Source: Phytomonas francai (lineage: Eukaryota > Euglenozoa > Kinetoplastea > Trypanosomatida > Trypanosomatidae). Taken from it: DNA of 64,000 nucleotides. Positions 35,159 through 45,708 of this stretch are shown here, one piece after another. Both the position numbers and the translations under genes were made by a program. The notes beneath the pieces are model-generated. The model was not told where the DNA came from, did not search any database, and was given only the letters and a program-made list of their open reading frames with translations. The stretch's first letter is position 1, and every line of letters begins with the position of its first letter. Location of the stretch: the NCBI GenBank assembly GCA_001766655.1, contig MJCC01000009.1, positions 323,225 through 387,224 of the forward strand, in the 5' to 3' direction.

Positions 35159-36556
35159 TTAAGGGAAAGTCCTATGGTCCGTGGGCTTCCTCCGACGTGA
35201 TTTTCTCCCAGTGGTACCAAGTGAGTCATTTGTTGATGAATGTGAGTCTTCTCCGGATGATGAGGAAAGTCCGGAACCCGTCGTAGCTGCTGCTTCACTT
35301 TCCTGCCTTTCTTTCTCAGCCATCCGGTAGAGCGCCAACACACAGCCAGCCTGGCGAGCATGCAGACCCTCAATCACCATGCCGTCCAGAGTGGGAGTGT
35401 CATGCCCGGCACGTGCTATCTCCTCCTTAACATGGATAGCCCACTCTACTTCATCACGACTTGGTATAAATGATTCGTGTGTGGGTGCAATCTGATCTGA
35501 ATGAATAAGACACTTTCCATCAAACCCAAGAGCCTGACAACGTGAAAGGTCCTGCCTGAAGCCCAGTTTATCGGATGGGTCGTTATAAACGCCATCGATG
35601 GCAAACATGTTTGCCGCACGGGCACTAAATAAGACTTGGTTAACAGCATACCCAAGAGGGGAACCTTGGTCAAGGCAATGCAGCCTTTTCCACCCTTTAG
35701 AGGAATCTGACAAGGCGGCCGAAACCCTCGATGGAAGATGCATCTCCGCTGCAAGGCGGTTATACCCCATTACAGCGCATGTATACTTGCCGCTTAAACA
35801 AATCGTTGGGGCGTGCAGGACAGAGATGGGTAGTTCGAAAAAGGCCCATAACTTGTGATCAGGGTGTACATAATCCTTGATAAGTTCGTATGTCTTAGTG
35901 GTGATCTTGGGAATGGCAATCCCCTCAATTGCCGTTCCAAGCACCCCAACCAACTCCAGGTCTAACATCGCAGCGACAGCATCAAAGTCGGGAGAGTTGA
36001 TGCGAACCATAAGTCGCTTCCCTGCGCCCACATCCCCTGCCTGCTGCGCCTTCTCCATCTCGCCAACAAAGTCCCGAAGACGATCCCGTGCCTCACGTTT
36101 CGCGGACGGTGGCACGCCCTCCTCCAGATCCAATATAAGACAATCCGCCGCGGTGTCGCGGATCTTCTGCAGGGCCCGCGAGCTCGAGCACGACACGAAA
36201 AGCGCGCTGCGCGGGCAGGGCAGTCGATTCTCGCCGACGCATGGGAGAGCTGTTGAAGACGGCGAGCGCCCTCCATTGCCCCCACCCTGTGAGGTTCCCG
36301 CCTCATTCCAACCTTCAGGATCAGATGCGCCGAATAACATGCGCTGCCGCTCGGCTTTGTTTATGGTCTCCAGGGTGTCAAGTGTGCGATCACGTTGGAG
36401 CTCAAGTTCTTTGCATTTTCTCTTTAAAAATGCTAGCAGACCTGATGGAGAGTGCAGTGGTGGTGGGAATGGAGCCCCATCACGAGACTTGGGCGCCAGA
36501 AGCAATGATGAGTTGGCGCGCACAAGCAACTTATGGGCTGAAGAGCAGCGGAACAT
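35159..36556 (-). CDS. Citrate-lyase-beta / CLYBL-like protein (HpcH/HpaI superfamily)
   Basis: A 465-residue protein with an N-terminal basic presequence-like segment (MFRCSSAHKLLVRANSSLLL), so probably mitochondrial. The TIM-barrel core shows SALFVSCSSSRALQKI, the DLEEGV motif, RLMVRINSPD, AIPKITTKTYE, a glutamate in FFELPISVLHAPT, and GFDGKCLIHSDQIAPTHESF with PSRDEVEWA. This matches CitE/CLYBL, enzymes that cleave citramalyl-, malyl- or citryl-CoA. Where the family normally has Gly-x-Glu/Asp-Asp, this protein has MGYNRLAAEM, so the second acidic metal ligand appears to be missing. It may be catalytically altered or inactive. An insert of about 60 residues precedes the barrel. A short 5'UTR (about 20 nt) is predicted from the AG at 36576-36577. 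Confidence 0.88.
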   Translation of the reverse strand: MFRCSSAHKLLVRANSSLLLAPKSRDGAPFPPPLHSPSGLLAFLKRKCKELELQRDRTLDTLETINKAERQRMLFGASDPEGWNEAGTSQGGGNGGRSPSSTALPCVGENRLPCPRSALFVSCSSSRALQKIRDTAADCLILDLEEGVPPSAKREARDRLRDFVGEMEKAQQAGDVGAGKRLMVRINSPDFDAVAAMLDLELVGVLGTAIEGIAIPKITTKTYELIKDYVHPDHKLWAFFELPISVLHAPTICLSGKYTCAVMGYNRLAAEMHLPSRVSAALSDSSKGWKRLHCLDQGSPLGYAVNQVLFSARAANMFAIDGVYNDPSDKLGFRQDLSRCQALGFDGKCLIHSDQIAPTHESFIPSRDEVEWAIHVKEEIARAGHDTPTLDGMVIEGLHARQAGCVLALYRMAEKERQESEAAATTGSGLSSSSGEDSHSSTNDSLGTTGRKSRRRKPTDHRTFP

Positions 36557-37621
36557 CTAAAGTCAAGTCCTTTTACTCGAAAAAAAGGTAGTTTTCATGT
36601 CTTCCAAGAGGTGTATCGGAAAGCAATTTAAAAAAGAGGAAAAATAACATTTGCATAAAAATCCCAGGGTGATCATGTATAGAAACCGCAAACTAAACAA
36701 TCAAAAATGTCGCGACAGACCCTTGGTGAGGGAGGATGCAATTTCACGATAGACCCTACGTCGCACAATATTCAGTGGGAAAGTTAAATGTAAGTAGTGC
36801 TACGAAGAACTAAAGACACCTTTTTGAAAGCGTGTAAGCCATCACCTCTTCGCAGCCTCCCTGGTGATTCCGTAGAACTAAAGGAGTTATTAAAATGAAT
36901 AACACCAACATCTAGGAACCGCTAGACGAAGCAAGTATTTATGATGGATGTTCTCAGAATAAAGGGCTCCGTTGTTTTTATGGTCAACAGACATAAAAAC
37001 AAATGCGGAAACGCAAAGTAAAGAAATCGAGCAAAAAGAACATCCATAAGTTATACAAATACCTTGAATGAGGAGGAGAGGGGAGGGGGGGGATTTATGA
37101 GATTAATTTAGTAAGCACAATTGCTATTGACTTCCCCTACCCCTCTCTTTATTTATAATCAGCAATTTTTCAAAAAAAAAAATCGGGAGGTTACTCCTAC
37201 TTTTATGTGTGCATTTGTACGAAGGTAGCCTGATTTTCTTCCAGCGTATGGAGAAAGGATATCGCATTCGTGAAACGTTCACAGAATCTAAAATTTAGTC
37301 ATTTGAGAAGGATGCTTTATTTCGTCTTGTTTTCTACCTTCTCTTATGCGTTGGCAACAAAATATCTAAATTATGAAAATCATACGCAGAAAAGTACCTC
37401 GGCCAAATTTATATAATACAAAATAGAATGTCATTGAAGGAAAATAATGGTGTCTGCATGCTGGAACAGGATATAGATTTAGACGGAATGTAGTAAAAAA
37501 TGTGAAGAATATCGGTGGAACAAACCACACTGTTGTGGATTTAAAAACAAATCTAGCCATACCCACCTTCGGTTTAACATTACACAGAAAACACTGATAA
37601 ACATAAACAGATACAGTCACC
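36557..37621. other. Long spacer between the kinesin and CLYBL-like genes
   Basis: No gene in about 1.07 kb apart from the splice signal at 36576-36592. G-rich stretch AGGGGAGGGGGGGG near 37078-37091, and A/T-rich 3'UTR-like sequence of the kinesin. A 128-codon ORF crossing the kinesin stop in another frame has no support. Confidence 0.6.
36576..36592 (-). promoter_or_regulatory. Predicted trans-splice acceptor of the CLYBL-like gene
   Basis: The coding strand reads ACCTTTTTTTCGAG, with AG at 36576-36577, about 20 nt before the ATG. Confidence 0.6.
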
Positions 37622-40600
37622 TCAGCCGTGGTATGAAATGGCTTCCTCCTTAGACAGTAAAAACCTTGGCGCAGGATTGAAATAAAGTTCAGGAAGCCAA
37701 ATCTGCAACTGAGGGGGGGAAGTTGGGATTGTGGCGTCTTCATTAGTCCCAAACTCGAAGCCTTCCTGGTCGGTGCCTAGCGTCCCATCATCGGACAAGG
37801 TATTTTGAGCAGGGACATCAAATCCGGCAATAAACCTCTTCGTACTACTCATCGAGATAGTAGCAACGGTGGTCCCCGTAATAGGACACGGTATGATGGG
37901 ACAGTCAGCTGGCACCCCGTTTTTAGAGCCTCTGTGCGCATCAAGGAGGGAATTCGTCATTGTACCGCCTAACCCCTCTCCAAGAGTAAAGACCTGGTCT
38001 TGATGCAAATTCCCAAGCGAAGCCCAGCGAAACGCCCATTGCCATATTGTCCAAGAAACTGAAAGGCTCCCCAGTTGGCGACCCAACTTAACACTCACTT
38101 CATACTGAGGCGCAAGACGCGAAGGATCGACGTAGCTATTCAACAGAAAATTTGGAACAGTGGTGGGGGATCTTTTAGGGTCAGGAGGAAACACATACAC
38201 ACCGCCTGAGGAAGGCATGGGGTCGATGCTCACACTGTTTGGGGGGGGCATAAAAAAGCCCATCGTCTCCCGCACATTGTGTTCGACCTCCCGTACATGT
38301 GAAGGATACATAAAAAGAGAGATGCTAGTGCTATCTTCGATATCTTCTGCTTCGTAAAGGTGCTGTTTGATGAGATTGCGAGTTTTACGTCGGAGGCTCT
38401 TCAATTGATGGAAAAGGAGGACCGAATGGGACTCATCGCTGGGCCCCCCCGCCCCATAAGACAAATGAGAAGCGATGTGACTCCCAGACTGTCGACCTAG
38501 GGTGACAGACCGAAGCTGTTGTAGAATACGAAAGGCGCTAGTGATAGAACGCAACACAACGTCTTCCTGCAAATCTAGCGACGATTCGGTTGTGGCGGAC
38601 GACTCAGGGAAATGAAGCCAGACCTGCAGCCTGGCCACCGACACGGAAGCCTTCGCCTGGGTAGGACTCGTCACCAATCCCACGTCAGGGCGGCCCTTTG
38701 GCTTCTTTTGCGGGTTGCGCGGTCTACCCCCACCGCCACAGCGACGTGCCCCCGAAGTGCGTAGAAAGTGCGGCTCTGGCGAGCCCCCCTTCTGCCCGCG
38801 TGTTGCACTGGTAGTATCCCGGTCTATTTCTAGATTTGTAATGGTATCGGTATAAGCCGAGTCAACCTCCTGTATCCTCCCCGAGGGCGGTAGCGCATAG
38901 GGAACATGAAAGTATCTGCAAACGACTGATCTTACACCACCGACATTCATTGGCGTAACGCCGGGCGGCAGTGTCTGTTCTGGCGACGGCGCGTCGCTAT
39001 GATGATGCATTGCGCACCCAGACTCGCCCACCTTCCCGGAAGCATGGTGCATATAGGGGCGCGGCATGAGACTGCATAACCCCGCAATAATTGTCTCTGC
39101 GCTTTCCAAACGTGTGCTGTTAGAATAAAAGGGTGCGGGAAAACGAAGCAGCAAAGTGCAGGTTTCTTTACTCGATGAAGCGCACACAGATGGGAGAAGA
39201 AGTTCATTACCATTTGAAAGCTGGATCGAACGCACTGGAGGGGTGTTGGGCGATTCATGCGTAAGCTTGGCAGCGGAAGACACTGTTTGAGCTATGTCAT
39301 TCAGAATTGGTGCGTCATTGACAAGGCCTAATGAAGAAGGAGGCTGTGAGGGATTGTCTTCCTTCGGGTGTAAACACAAGCCCTGACTTTCCAAACCAGC
39401 TTCCTCGTTTGTAAGTGGCAGCCTACTTAACTCCAAACCCACCTGCAGGGTATCATCGGAGTTAATCAGGAGTCCGTTCGAATGACTAAGTGCAGGGCTG
39501 GTACGCGTTGTGCCGACTTCGAGCAGATGTGCGTTGAATAACAACTCCGGTGCATCAAGGGGAATGGTGAAGAGGTGATGTTCTCTTGGCGAAGTACGCA
39601 CATGTGAATTGGCGGCGTGTGCATGGTGGGCAGCTCCAATTTGCTCGTGCGCAAGTACTATAGCTGGCTGGGCCTGTTCGGATGATTCCAGTCCCCTTAG
39701 CTCCTTATTAGCATTAGTTGCTGAGGACAGCAAGTCATCTGACTCCTCCACCTTAGAGTGCCGGGCTGAGATTAAACCTAGGGCCTCAACCGCACGAGAC
39801 GGGAGAGGTAGTCCGTCCTCAGTGTAAACAAAATCCAGTGAATAGGCTGATCTCGCTTCATCGTTTAAAGTTGTGGAACAACGACTTCGGCGATTGGGCC
39901 TTACCTGACCACTAGATATAGAGGGGCGAGTATGACGCACAAGTTTCAGAAGACCCCAACGCACTGTCGTGGGCATAGGAATGGATATTGACTCTTCCTG
40001 CTTGCTGGCTTCGGGCGTCATATTGGTCATACCCATCTCTCCCAGGGAAAATGTGGTAGGATTGATCGAAATCGCGCTCTGTCCGCCGCTCTCTGATTTC
40101 TCAAGCGAAGAACCCAATTGTGAGTCTTCGCCTTTGAGCGAGTCTCTACATAAGTCACTAGTGTCAATCCCGTCACCTTGACGCCAAGCTCGCGCGCTGT
40201 TCTTCATGGTCAATGTCACTGTGGAGGGGAAGGAGTCCTCTACACTTGTGGCCGGTTCGGGGCACAAGAATCGCTCGTAGACCACATTAAAGGGGTCACC
40301 GACACAACACACCTCACAAGCAATACCCTCCTCCAACAGCTTGCGCACGCTGACCTGCTGTAGCGCCTTTTCATCATCGTAGGTGTCAAATAGTGTGAGC
40401 GGAAATTGATCTACAGAAGTGCCTATATGGGAATAAAATCCAAACATGCCACTGAAGCGTGGTGGAAATATTTGATCGGTATTCCCGGAACCCTTCGGAA
40501 GCGCAACAGATGTTGGGGACAGACTGTCAGAGCGACAAGATGATTCTCTAAGGAAGTTAAGGTGCGCTAGAGGGTTCAGAATGTCGGATACCTCGAGCTC

Positions 40601-43600
40601 TAATGCGCTTGTACTTGGTGAGTGAGATGCCAAAAATGTGCCCATAGTAGCATCTCCTTGTAGGATGGGCAAGTCAGCCGCAGTGGTTACCTCATCATCG
40701 CCAACAACAATGTCATCTTTACCCAAAATGCGATGCTCCTTCTGGGGATGATTCTGAAGGTACTCTTTTAGTCGCTTGCGCAATCGAATGATCGCACGGG
40801 AAGCCTTGTCATCTAGGTCTTTCTCAGAAGAATGTATTTTTTTGATTCTATGGGTGACACCCTTTGATAAAACATTGTCGCTAAGCGTGTCCCCCATTAG
40901 CACGCCACCAAGTAGAACGCGCTCCATGAGCGCCAACTCGAGATGAACAGACACAAGTAGTTCTTGACGCATCGCGCGAGCCCACAGCCCTTGCCAAATA
41001 TGGTTCCCAATCTCGAAGCAGGCAATCTCGAGTCGAAGCAATGATAAACTCCGGGATAGCATAACTTGCTGATGTGCAATCTCCCGAAGTTCTGGGTCCT
41101 GGCACGTCATCGGCGCCAAGGGACTGCTACTCTTGATTGAAGAACCATAGCTATGTCCAAACTGCCCCGCCGTCATCGCTTCAGCAGGAAGCCCATCGCA
41201 CCCTATTTCGTCTAACTCGACGTCTAAGCCATGATCGATCTCGTCGATCGCCACGAGACGCTGCCGCAGCACCGCAGCGCAAGAGGACAATCCCGCGATT
41301 GCCTTCTCTGCATCACCGCACTCTTCGGTTAGGGCTTTGATTTCTTTGAGAAGCCCCTCACAGTACGGATCGACAGGTATCAGGGACATATTTTCCTCTG
41401 CGAGGGATGCGTTGATTCTAGTGAGCTCGTCAATTGACATACGTAGGGAAGATATTTCCTGCTCCGTCCGCTGTTGAGACAGTTTAACGCATCGGTCCCG
41501 CTCCTGCAGGATCATTGCAACTCTCTCCCGTAAGAAACTATTTTCACTTTCCCGAAGACTCGCAACGCTCTTGTAGGTGGTGGAATAAACCCTAAAGAAT
41601 CGAAGATCAGCCTGGTTGGGAGTCAAGGGCAACGTTAGACGTGAGGTGGATTTATCTCCATGACCATTATCCGCACTATACTCTGTACGAAGGAAAAGGG
41701 ACGAAGAAGGGTGCTCTTCAAGGCCGAAGATGCCGCGTGGAAGGGATAAAGCTGGGGTGGCGAAATTGGCTACAGCGACAGTGGGGTCAATGCATGTCAT
41801 GTACGCCAACCGCACCTCGGCACAGAGGCAGTCATAGTATTTCAGCACCTGTTGAAAAGCGAGCTCCAATCGACCCTGCTCCGGGTCGATAATATCCTCA
41901 AAAATGTTCATCAGCCTGCGCTTGTTAGCAGCATCATTGAAGTGGTGGACCTGAAAGTACACGTGTCGAACCTGATCGGCAAAACGCAAGCTATTAAACG
42001 CTTCTGACCCTGAACAAGGCGAGACATGTACAAGAACCAGAACGCGACCGTCCTCAAGGCATGGACGAAGTATCCGAGTGAGCTTTGAGTCTCGATACGG
42101 CACATGCTTGGAGTGGCTGTAGAGTGAAAGCACTACAGAGGAAAGAGCGGAAAGGGATTTGTTGATGTACTGTGCCTCACGCAAGGCAGAGCCCTTAACC
42201 TGTGTTACCTTGAGCCGCTCGCATCCAGCAAGGTCAACCATCGCGACGTAGGACATGATATGTCGGAACGATGCAGCGTGTTTGCCGACGTTATCCGTAG
42301 GCCTCAATGCAGTGCTCACGTCATTACATCCCTCACCAACGTCTTCTGACCCTATCGGATTCTCACAAATGGAAAATCCTACCTGTATGATGAAAACTGC
42401 ATGAGAACGTGAGCTCGTGTCGTTTTGAGCATGCACGGACGTGATGCGGTTGCGGCGGGCAAGACGATACGCACTAGAGAGGTCCTTCAGTGATGTGATG
42501 GGAATCCCCCCCCCTGTCTTCTTCACATCCGAGCCGTTACGCTTCCGAGAAGCAGCCTCAGCTGCGTCTTCGCGTGCTTGATCGAGTTGCTTACACAGAG
42601 CGACCAGTCCGCCAGTATCGCTAAGATTGGTGATTGCTCGCTTGTTGGGATCCATTAAATCGTAGACACCATCGACGTACAGTTCAATACCGTAGAAAGT
42701 GAGCTCCTTTAAGGTTAGCGAGACGGTGCCGGCGCGGCGCTTTGGAGGATCCGACTTAGATGGCGCACCGAGAGCCATCGATTGATCCAATTTGGAGCGG
42801 GTATTGTCGAGAGTGCGAGCACCCTCACTGTATTCCTTGGAAAACTTCACCGCCCTGCCACGGCGATCAAGTAGGGCGCACACTAACCGAGGAAGAATGC
42901 CCATATCCGCTGATATGCATGTGCCCGGTTTCGGATGCGCTCTGTCCCTCGCACCCACTATAAATTTCCGAGGCCTGTCCCCGTGCATGTTATTAGAGAA
43001 ACGCAACTCGCCATGCTCATCCGCTTCAGACAAGCACACGGAGCCGCCCTCATCCGCATCCAACGGTGTGTTGCTTAGCTTCATCGTAGCCGCTGCTGCC
43101 ACTACCGGCCTCACAGGAATCGATTTTGGATCCTCAGAGTCAATTTGTGAGCTTGGAGCACTTTCCTCTTGTTTCCACAAATCTGTTCGCCATCCTCTTG
43201 GTCGATTTCTTCGATTATTCCCGGTGTAATCGCTGCATTGTGAATTATCGTCAGCACGACAATTCGTGTGGGGAAAAAGTTGCGACAAGATACCCTCCTC
43301 CCTGTGCCTCTGCGAGGTTGACGATGGCGCCGCCGTTCCAAAGAACTTACTATTGTGGCTCCCCATCATGCTATAGGTCTTGCCGCTGCCAGTAGGCCCA
43401 TAGCACAAAATACTGACGTTCCGCCCGAGCAATGCCTCATCGGCGATCCGCAACACGCTCTCCTCGAACACCTCCTCCTGAGTCGAGTCCTCGTCGTAGA
43501 TGAATTCAAAACGAAAATGCTTGTCGGGGTTGCTCTTTCCATTTTCCACTGAAGAATGCCCATTGCTCATTCGTGAGTTATCCCTCTTTTTGGAGACGGC

Positions 43601-45085
43601 AACGGACAGCACACTATTACGAGAAATTTTACCCCGTTTCCTATGTTTGGCGCGTGATCCGCCTTTCGTTTGATTGATATCGAGCGAACGGAATGAATTG
43701 CCGTCCATCGAGGATACTTTTGGACACACAGAGTTGCGGTGAGATCCGGCGGCGAGGTTAGGGCCACGACTAGAGCTACAGCCACTGCGACACTTCTCAT
43801 GCTCCATTCGTGGCGCTTCTACCAAGGACGGGGCACTAGATGTCGTCACGGAATGGTTTAAGGGATCTATAGTTCGCTGCGTAGGCGTGGATAGCTCAAG
43901 CGTGGGGGAAAGTCTCCCCATGCTTTCACTTCCAGCGCCGCAGTTTACAACGCCATTCAGCGGTAAGCTTCGCAAGCGAAGCTCACCAAATGTCGTGATA
44001 GTGTAGCCTTGCGAATAGGCACACAGCACGGATGAATTAAAAAAGCTCGCCATAGGGGGATCGTTGCCCGCGTTAGTCGAGCTCGGTGCTTTGAGACTCG
44101 TGAGAGAGGGCGGTGGCAGAATGGACCCCTCCTGCTTGGACCGGGGAGACGACGGCAGCAAAGATGCAGTCGCACGCACGACCATGTTTTCATGGTCAAG
44201 GAACCACACGTTTCGATGCTTGTTGCTCTCCCCCATAGAAGGCAATAGAGGTCTTATTCGAATATGAACCACAGGCACCATCGCCTGCGCTTTGGGGAAG
44301 AACGTACTCGAACTCGAATTCAAGGAGGTGGAGACACGGGGCTGACTTCCCAGCCGCTTTCGAGCTGCATTTTTCCGCGCTGAAGTGATTGAAGGGGACT
44401 CGACGACGCCTGCGGTGACAGCCGTGGATGAGGCCAGGCATTCGCGCGGCGGCGAAATCAATGATGTCTCCTCATTCGCAGAGAAAGCGGTTGAGTTCAT
44501 ACCCGCGACCTCCGCTCCGAGGGTGTCGTTACTCTCAATGATTCGACCTTTTGTGCTATATTTAGGGTTAGTTGCTGCCGCCTGCCTTGCGAAATGGGAA
44601 GCCTCTGAAGAATTGCGGTCTCTACCGGTGTTCGTGGCGGTCTGATATTTTGAAGCACGCAATGAGAACGAAGAGTGCCATCGGCGGCTAGCTTTCCCGC
44701 GCTGATGGCTACAAAAGGATGCGTCAGTGTCCATTGAAAGACGGGCACTCCTAGTAAAGGCAGCTGGTGAGGAAGCCGACCTCGGTTGCAAATATGAAGA
44801 TTTCTCTATCGGAAAAGGGTTGGCCTCTTTAAACCAAGACAATGCTTCCTGAACATAATCAACCCCTAACGGCTCTTGGGGGCTTCTACAAATAGTATCC
44901 GAAATAATTGAGTTGCGTGAAGGGGTTTGCTGAGTTGATAATTTAAAATTCGACAGACTTGAGCCCGGGCATGTAAATTTTCCCATCCCCGTGTATACTT
45001 GGGAACGACCCTGGGTTGTCTCCCTAGCCCCTGTGATACTATTATTCACACGATGTAGAGAACTTTTTTTTCCTCTCCCAGTCAT
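37622..45085 (-). CDS. Very large divergent kinesin
   Basis: A 2487-residue motor protein. The kinesin motor is recognisable but stretched over about 270-1090: VPVVHIRIRPLLPS near 270, FEFIYDEDSTQEEVFEESVL near 520, P-loop CYGPTGSGKTYSMMG near 561, switch I NDTSSRSHAVFI near 890, switch II VDLAGCERLK near 950, then YINKSLSALSSVVLSL, PYRDSKLTRILRPCLEDG and FADQVRHVYF. ATP-binding residues are intact, so it should move on microtubules. Spacing shows insertions of about 200 residues between the first strand and the P-loop, and about 200 between P-loop and switch I. A coiled coil follows near 1190-1260, and the remaining 1200 residues have no domain I recognise. It does not match a standard kinesin class; an orphan kinetoplastid kinesin is likely. 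Confidence 0.92.
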   Translation of the reverse strand: MTGRGKKSSLHRVNNSITGARETTQGRSQVYTGMGKFTCPGSSLSNFKLSTQQTPSRNSIISDTICRSPQEPLGVDYVQEALSWFKEANPFPIEKSSYLQPRSASSPAAFTRSARLSMDTDASFCSHQRGKASRRWHSSFSLRASKYQTATNTGRDRNSSEASHFARQAAATNPKYSTKGRIIESNDTLGAEVAGMNSTAFSANEETSLISPPRECLASSTAVTAGVVESPSITSARKNAARKRLGSQPRVSTSLNSSSSTFFPKAQAMVPVVHIRIRPLLPSMGESNKHRNVWFLDHENMVVRATASLLPSSPRSKQEGSILPPPSLTSLKAPSSTNAGNDPPMASFFNSSVLCAYSQGYTITTFGELRLRSLPLNGVVNCGAGSESMGRLSPTLELSTPTQRTIDPLNHSVTTSSAPSLVEAPRMEHEKCRSGCSSSRGPNLAAGSHRNSVCPKVSSMDGNSFRSLDINQTKGGSRAKHRKRGKISRNSVLSVAVSKKRDNSRMSNGHSSVENGKSNPDKHFRFEFIYDEDSTQEEVFEESVLRIADEALLGRNVSILCYGPTGSGKTYSMMGSHNSKFFGTAAPSSTSQRHREEGILSQLFPHTNCRADDNSQCSDYTGNNRRNRPRGWRTDLWKQEESAPSSQIDSEDPKSIPVRPVVAAAATMKLSNTPLDADEGGSVCLSEADEHGELRFSNNMHGDRPRKFIVGARDRAHPKPGTCISADMGILPRLVCALLDRRGRAVKFSKEYSEGARTLDNTRSKLDQSMALGAPSKSDPPKRRAGTVSLTLKELTFYGIELYVDGVYDLMDPNKRAITNLSDTGGLVALCKQLDQAREDAAEAASRKRNGSDVKKTGGGIPITSLKDLSSAYRLARRNRITSVHAQNDTSSRSHAVFIIQVGFSICENPIGSEDVGEGCNDVSTALRPTDNVGKHAASFRHIMSYVAMVDLAGCERLKVTQVKGSALREAQYINKSLSALSSVVLSLYSHSKHVPYRDSKLTRILRPCLEDGRVLVLVHVSPCSGSEAFNSLRFADQVRHVYFQVHHFNDAANKRRLMNIFEDIIDPEQGRLELAFQQVLKYYDCLCAEVRLAYMTCIDPTVAVANFATPALSLPRGIFGLEEHPSSSLFLRTEYSADNGHGDKSTSRLTLPLTPNQADLRFFRVYSTTYKSVASLRESENSFLRERVAMILQERDRCVKLSQQRTEQEISSLRMSIDELTRINASLAEENMSLIPVDPYCEGLLKEIKALTEECGDAEKAIAGLSSCAAVLRQRLVAIDEIDHGLDVELDEIGCDGLPAEAMTAGQFGHSYGSSIKSSSPLAPMTCQDPELREIAHQQVMLSRSLSLLRLEIACFEIGNHIWQGLWARAMRQELLVSVHLELALMERVLLGGVLMGDTLSDNVLSKGVTHRIKKIHSSEKDLDDKASRAIIRLRKRLKEYLQNHPQKEHRILGKDDIVVGDDEVTTAADLPILQGDATMGTFLASHSPSTSALELEVSDILNPLAHLNFLRESSCRSDSLSPTSVALPKGSGNTDQIFPPRFSGMFGFYSHIGTSVDQFPLTLFDTYDDEKALQQVSVRKLLEEGIACEVCCVGDPFNVVYERFLCPEPATSVEDSFPSTVTLTMKNSARAWRQGDGIDTSDLCRDSLKGEDSQLGSSLEKSESGGQSAISINPTTFSLGEMGMTNMTPEASKQEESISIPMPTTVRWGLLKLVRHTRPSISSGQVRPNRRSRCSTTLNDEARSAYSLDFVYTEDGLPLPSRAVEALGLISARHSKVEESDDLLSSATNANKELRGLESSEQAQPAIVLAHEQIGAAHHAHAANSHVRTSPREHHLFTIPLDAPELLFNAHLLEVGTTRTSPALSHSNGLLINSDDTLQVGLELSRLPLTNEEAGLESQGLCLHPKEDNPSQPPSSLGLVNDAPILNDIAQTVSSAAKLTHESPNTPPVRSIQLSNGNELLLPSVCASSSKETCTLLLRFPAPFYSNSTRLESAETIIAGLCSLMPRPYMHHASGKVGESGCAMHHHSDAPSPEQTLPPGVTPMNVGGVRSVVCRYFHVPYALPPSGRIQEVDSAYTDTITNLEIDRDTTSATRGQKGGSPEPHFLRTSGARRCGGGGRPRNPQKKPKGRPDVGLVTSPTQAKASVSVARLQVWLHFPESSATTESSLDLQEDVVLRSITSAFRILQQLRSVTLGRQSGSHIASHLSYGAGGPSDESHSVLLFHQLKSLRRKTRNLIKQHLYEAEDIEDSTSISLFMYPSHVREVEHNVRETMGFFMPPPNSVSIDPMPSSGGVYVFPPDPKRSPTTVPNFLLNSYVDPSRLAPQYEVSVKLGRQLGSLSVSWTIWQWAFRWASLGNLHQDQVFTLGEGLGGTMTNSLLDAHRGSKNGVPADCPIIPCPITGTTVATISMSSTKRFIAGFDVPAQNTLSDDGTLGTDQEGFEFGTNEDATIPTSPPQLQIWLPELYFNPAPRFLLSKEEAISYHG

Positions 45086-45708
45086 GGCACACTGTCCGTA
45101 CTATCCTTATTCGTTGATAAATTTATTGTTCTACAACGCCGATTTTCTCAGCCTCTATTAATTAATTTTATGTATGAAAGGAAGCCTTTGCAAAATGATG
45201 AGAACAGCCAATTAGTCAACAACAAAATGACTAATAGAATAAGTGCAAAAGTATAATTTTCCAAATAAAATCGTGTTCTATGGAATAATGAGTATATTTA
45301 ATACTAATATTCGTAACAGTATGGAAGCCTGTGATGTTCCCTAATGTGGTTGGTGCAAACTAAATAAATAATCCGTATAGATGTTATCTAATCAAGGACA
45401 TATAAAACACGGAAAAGGTTGTATAGAACGCATGCGCGTATATTTATAGCTAGTAAATGAAATCACTGGCCACTTTGTGGTATCAAATAGCCTTATAGAA
45501 AGAAGGACATAACCAAAAAAAAAAAGAGGAAACATAATAAGAGGAATCAGATAAATATACATGTAAACTCGGCTCATGCACCCATTGTTCAAATGAAAAG
45601 AAAAAAGGCTTTGTGAAAGTATCGCACTTGGGGATTAGCAGAGTGTAATTCTGGATCAATGAAAACTAAACCGCACGCTTTAGCTATTTTGGTCATCTTT
45701 GTGACTGT
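45086..45708. other. Spacer between MLH1 and the kinesin gene
   Basis: AT-rich with a coding-strand GCTTCCTTTCATAC tract about 90 nt upstream of the kinesin ATG and AG acceptors after it. No gene seen; a 66-codon ORF here starts at TTG and lacks a splice signal. Confidence 0.6.

Noticed and set aside
34817..35200. 127-codon plus-strand ORF in a spacer
   Set aside because: Opposite to all other genes, no domain, no plus-strand polypyrimidine-AG upstream, and it overlaps the CLYBL-like gene.
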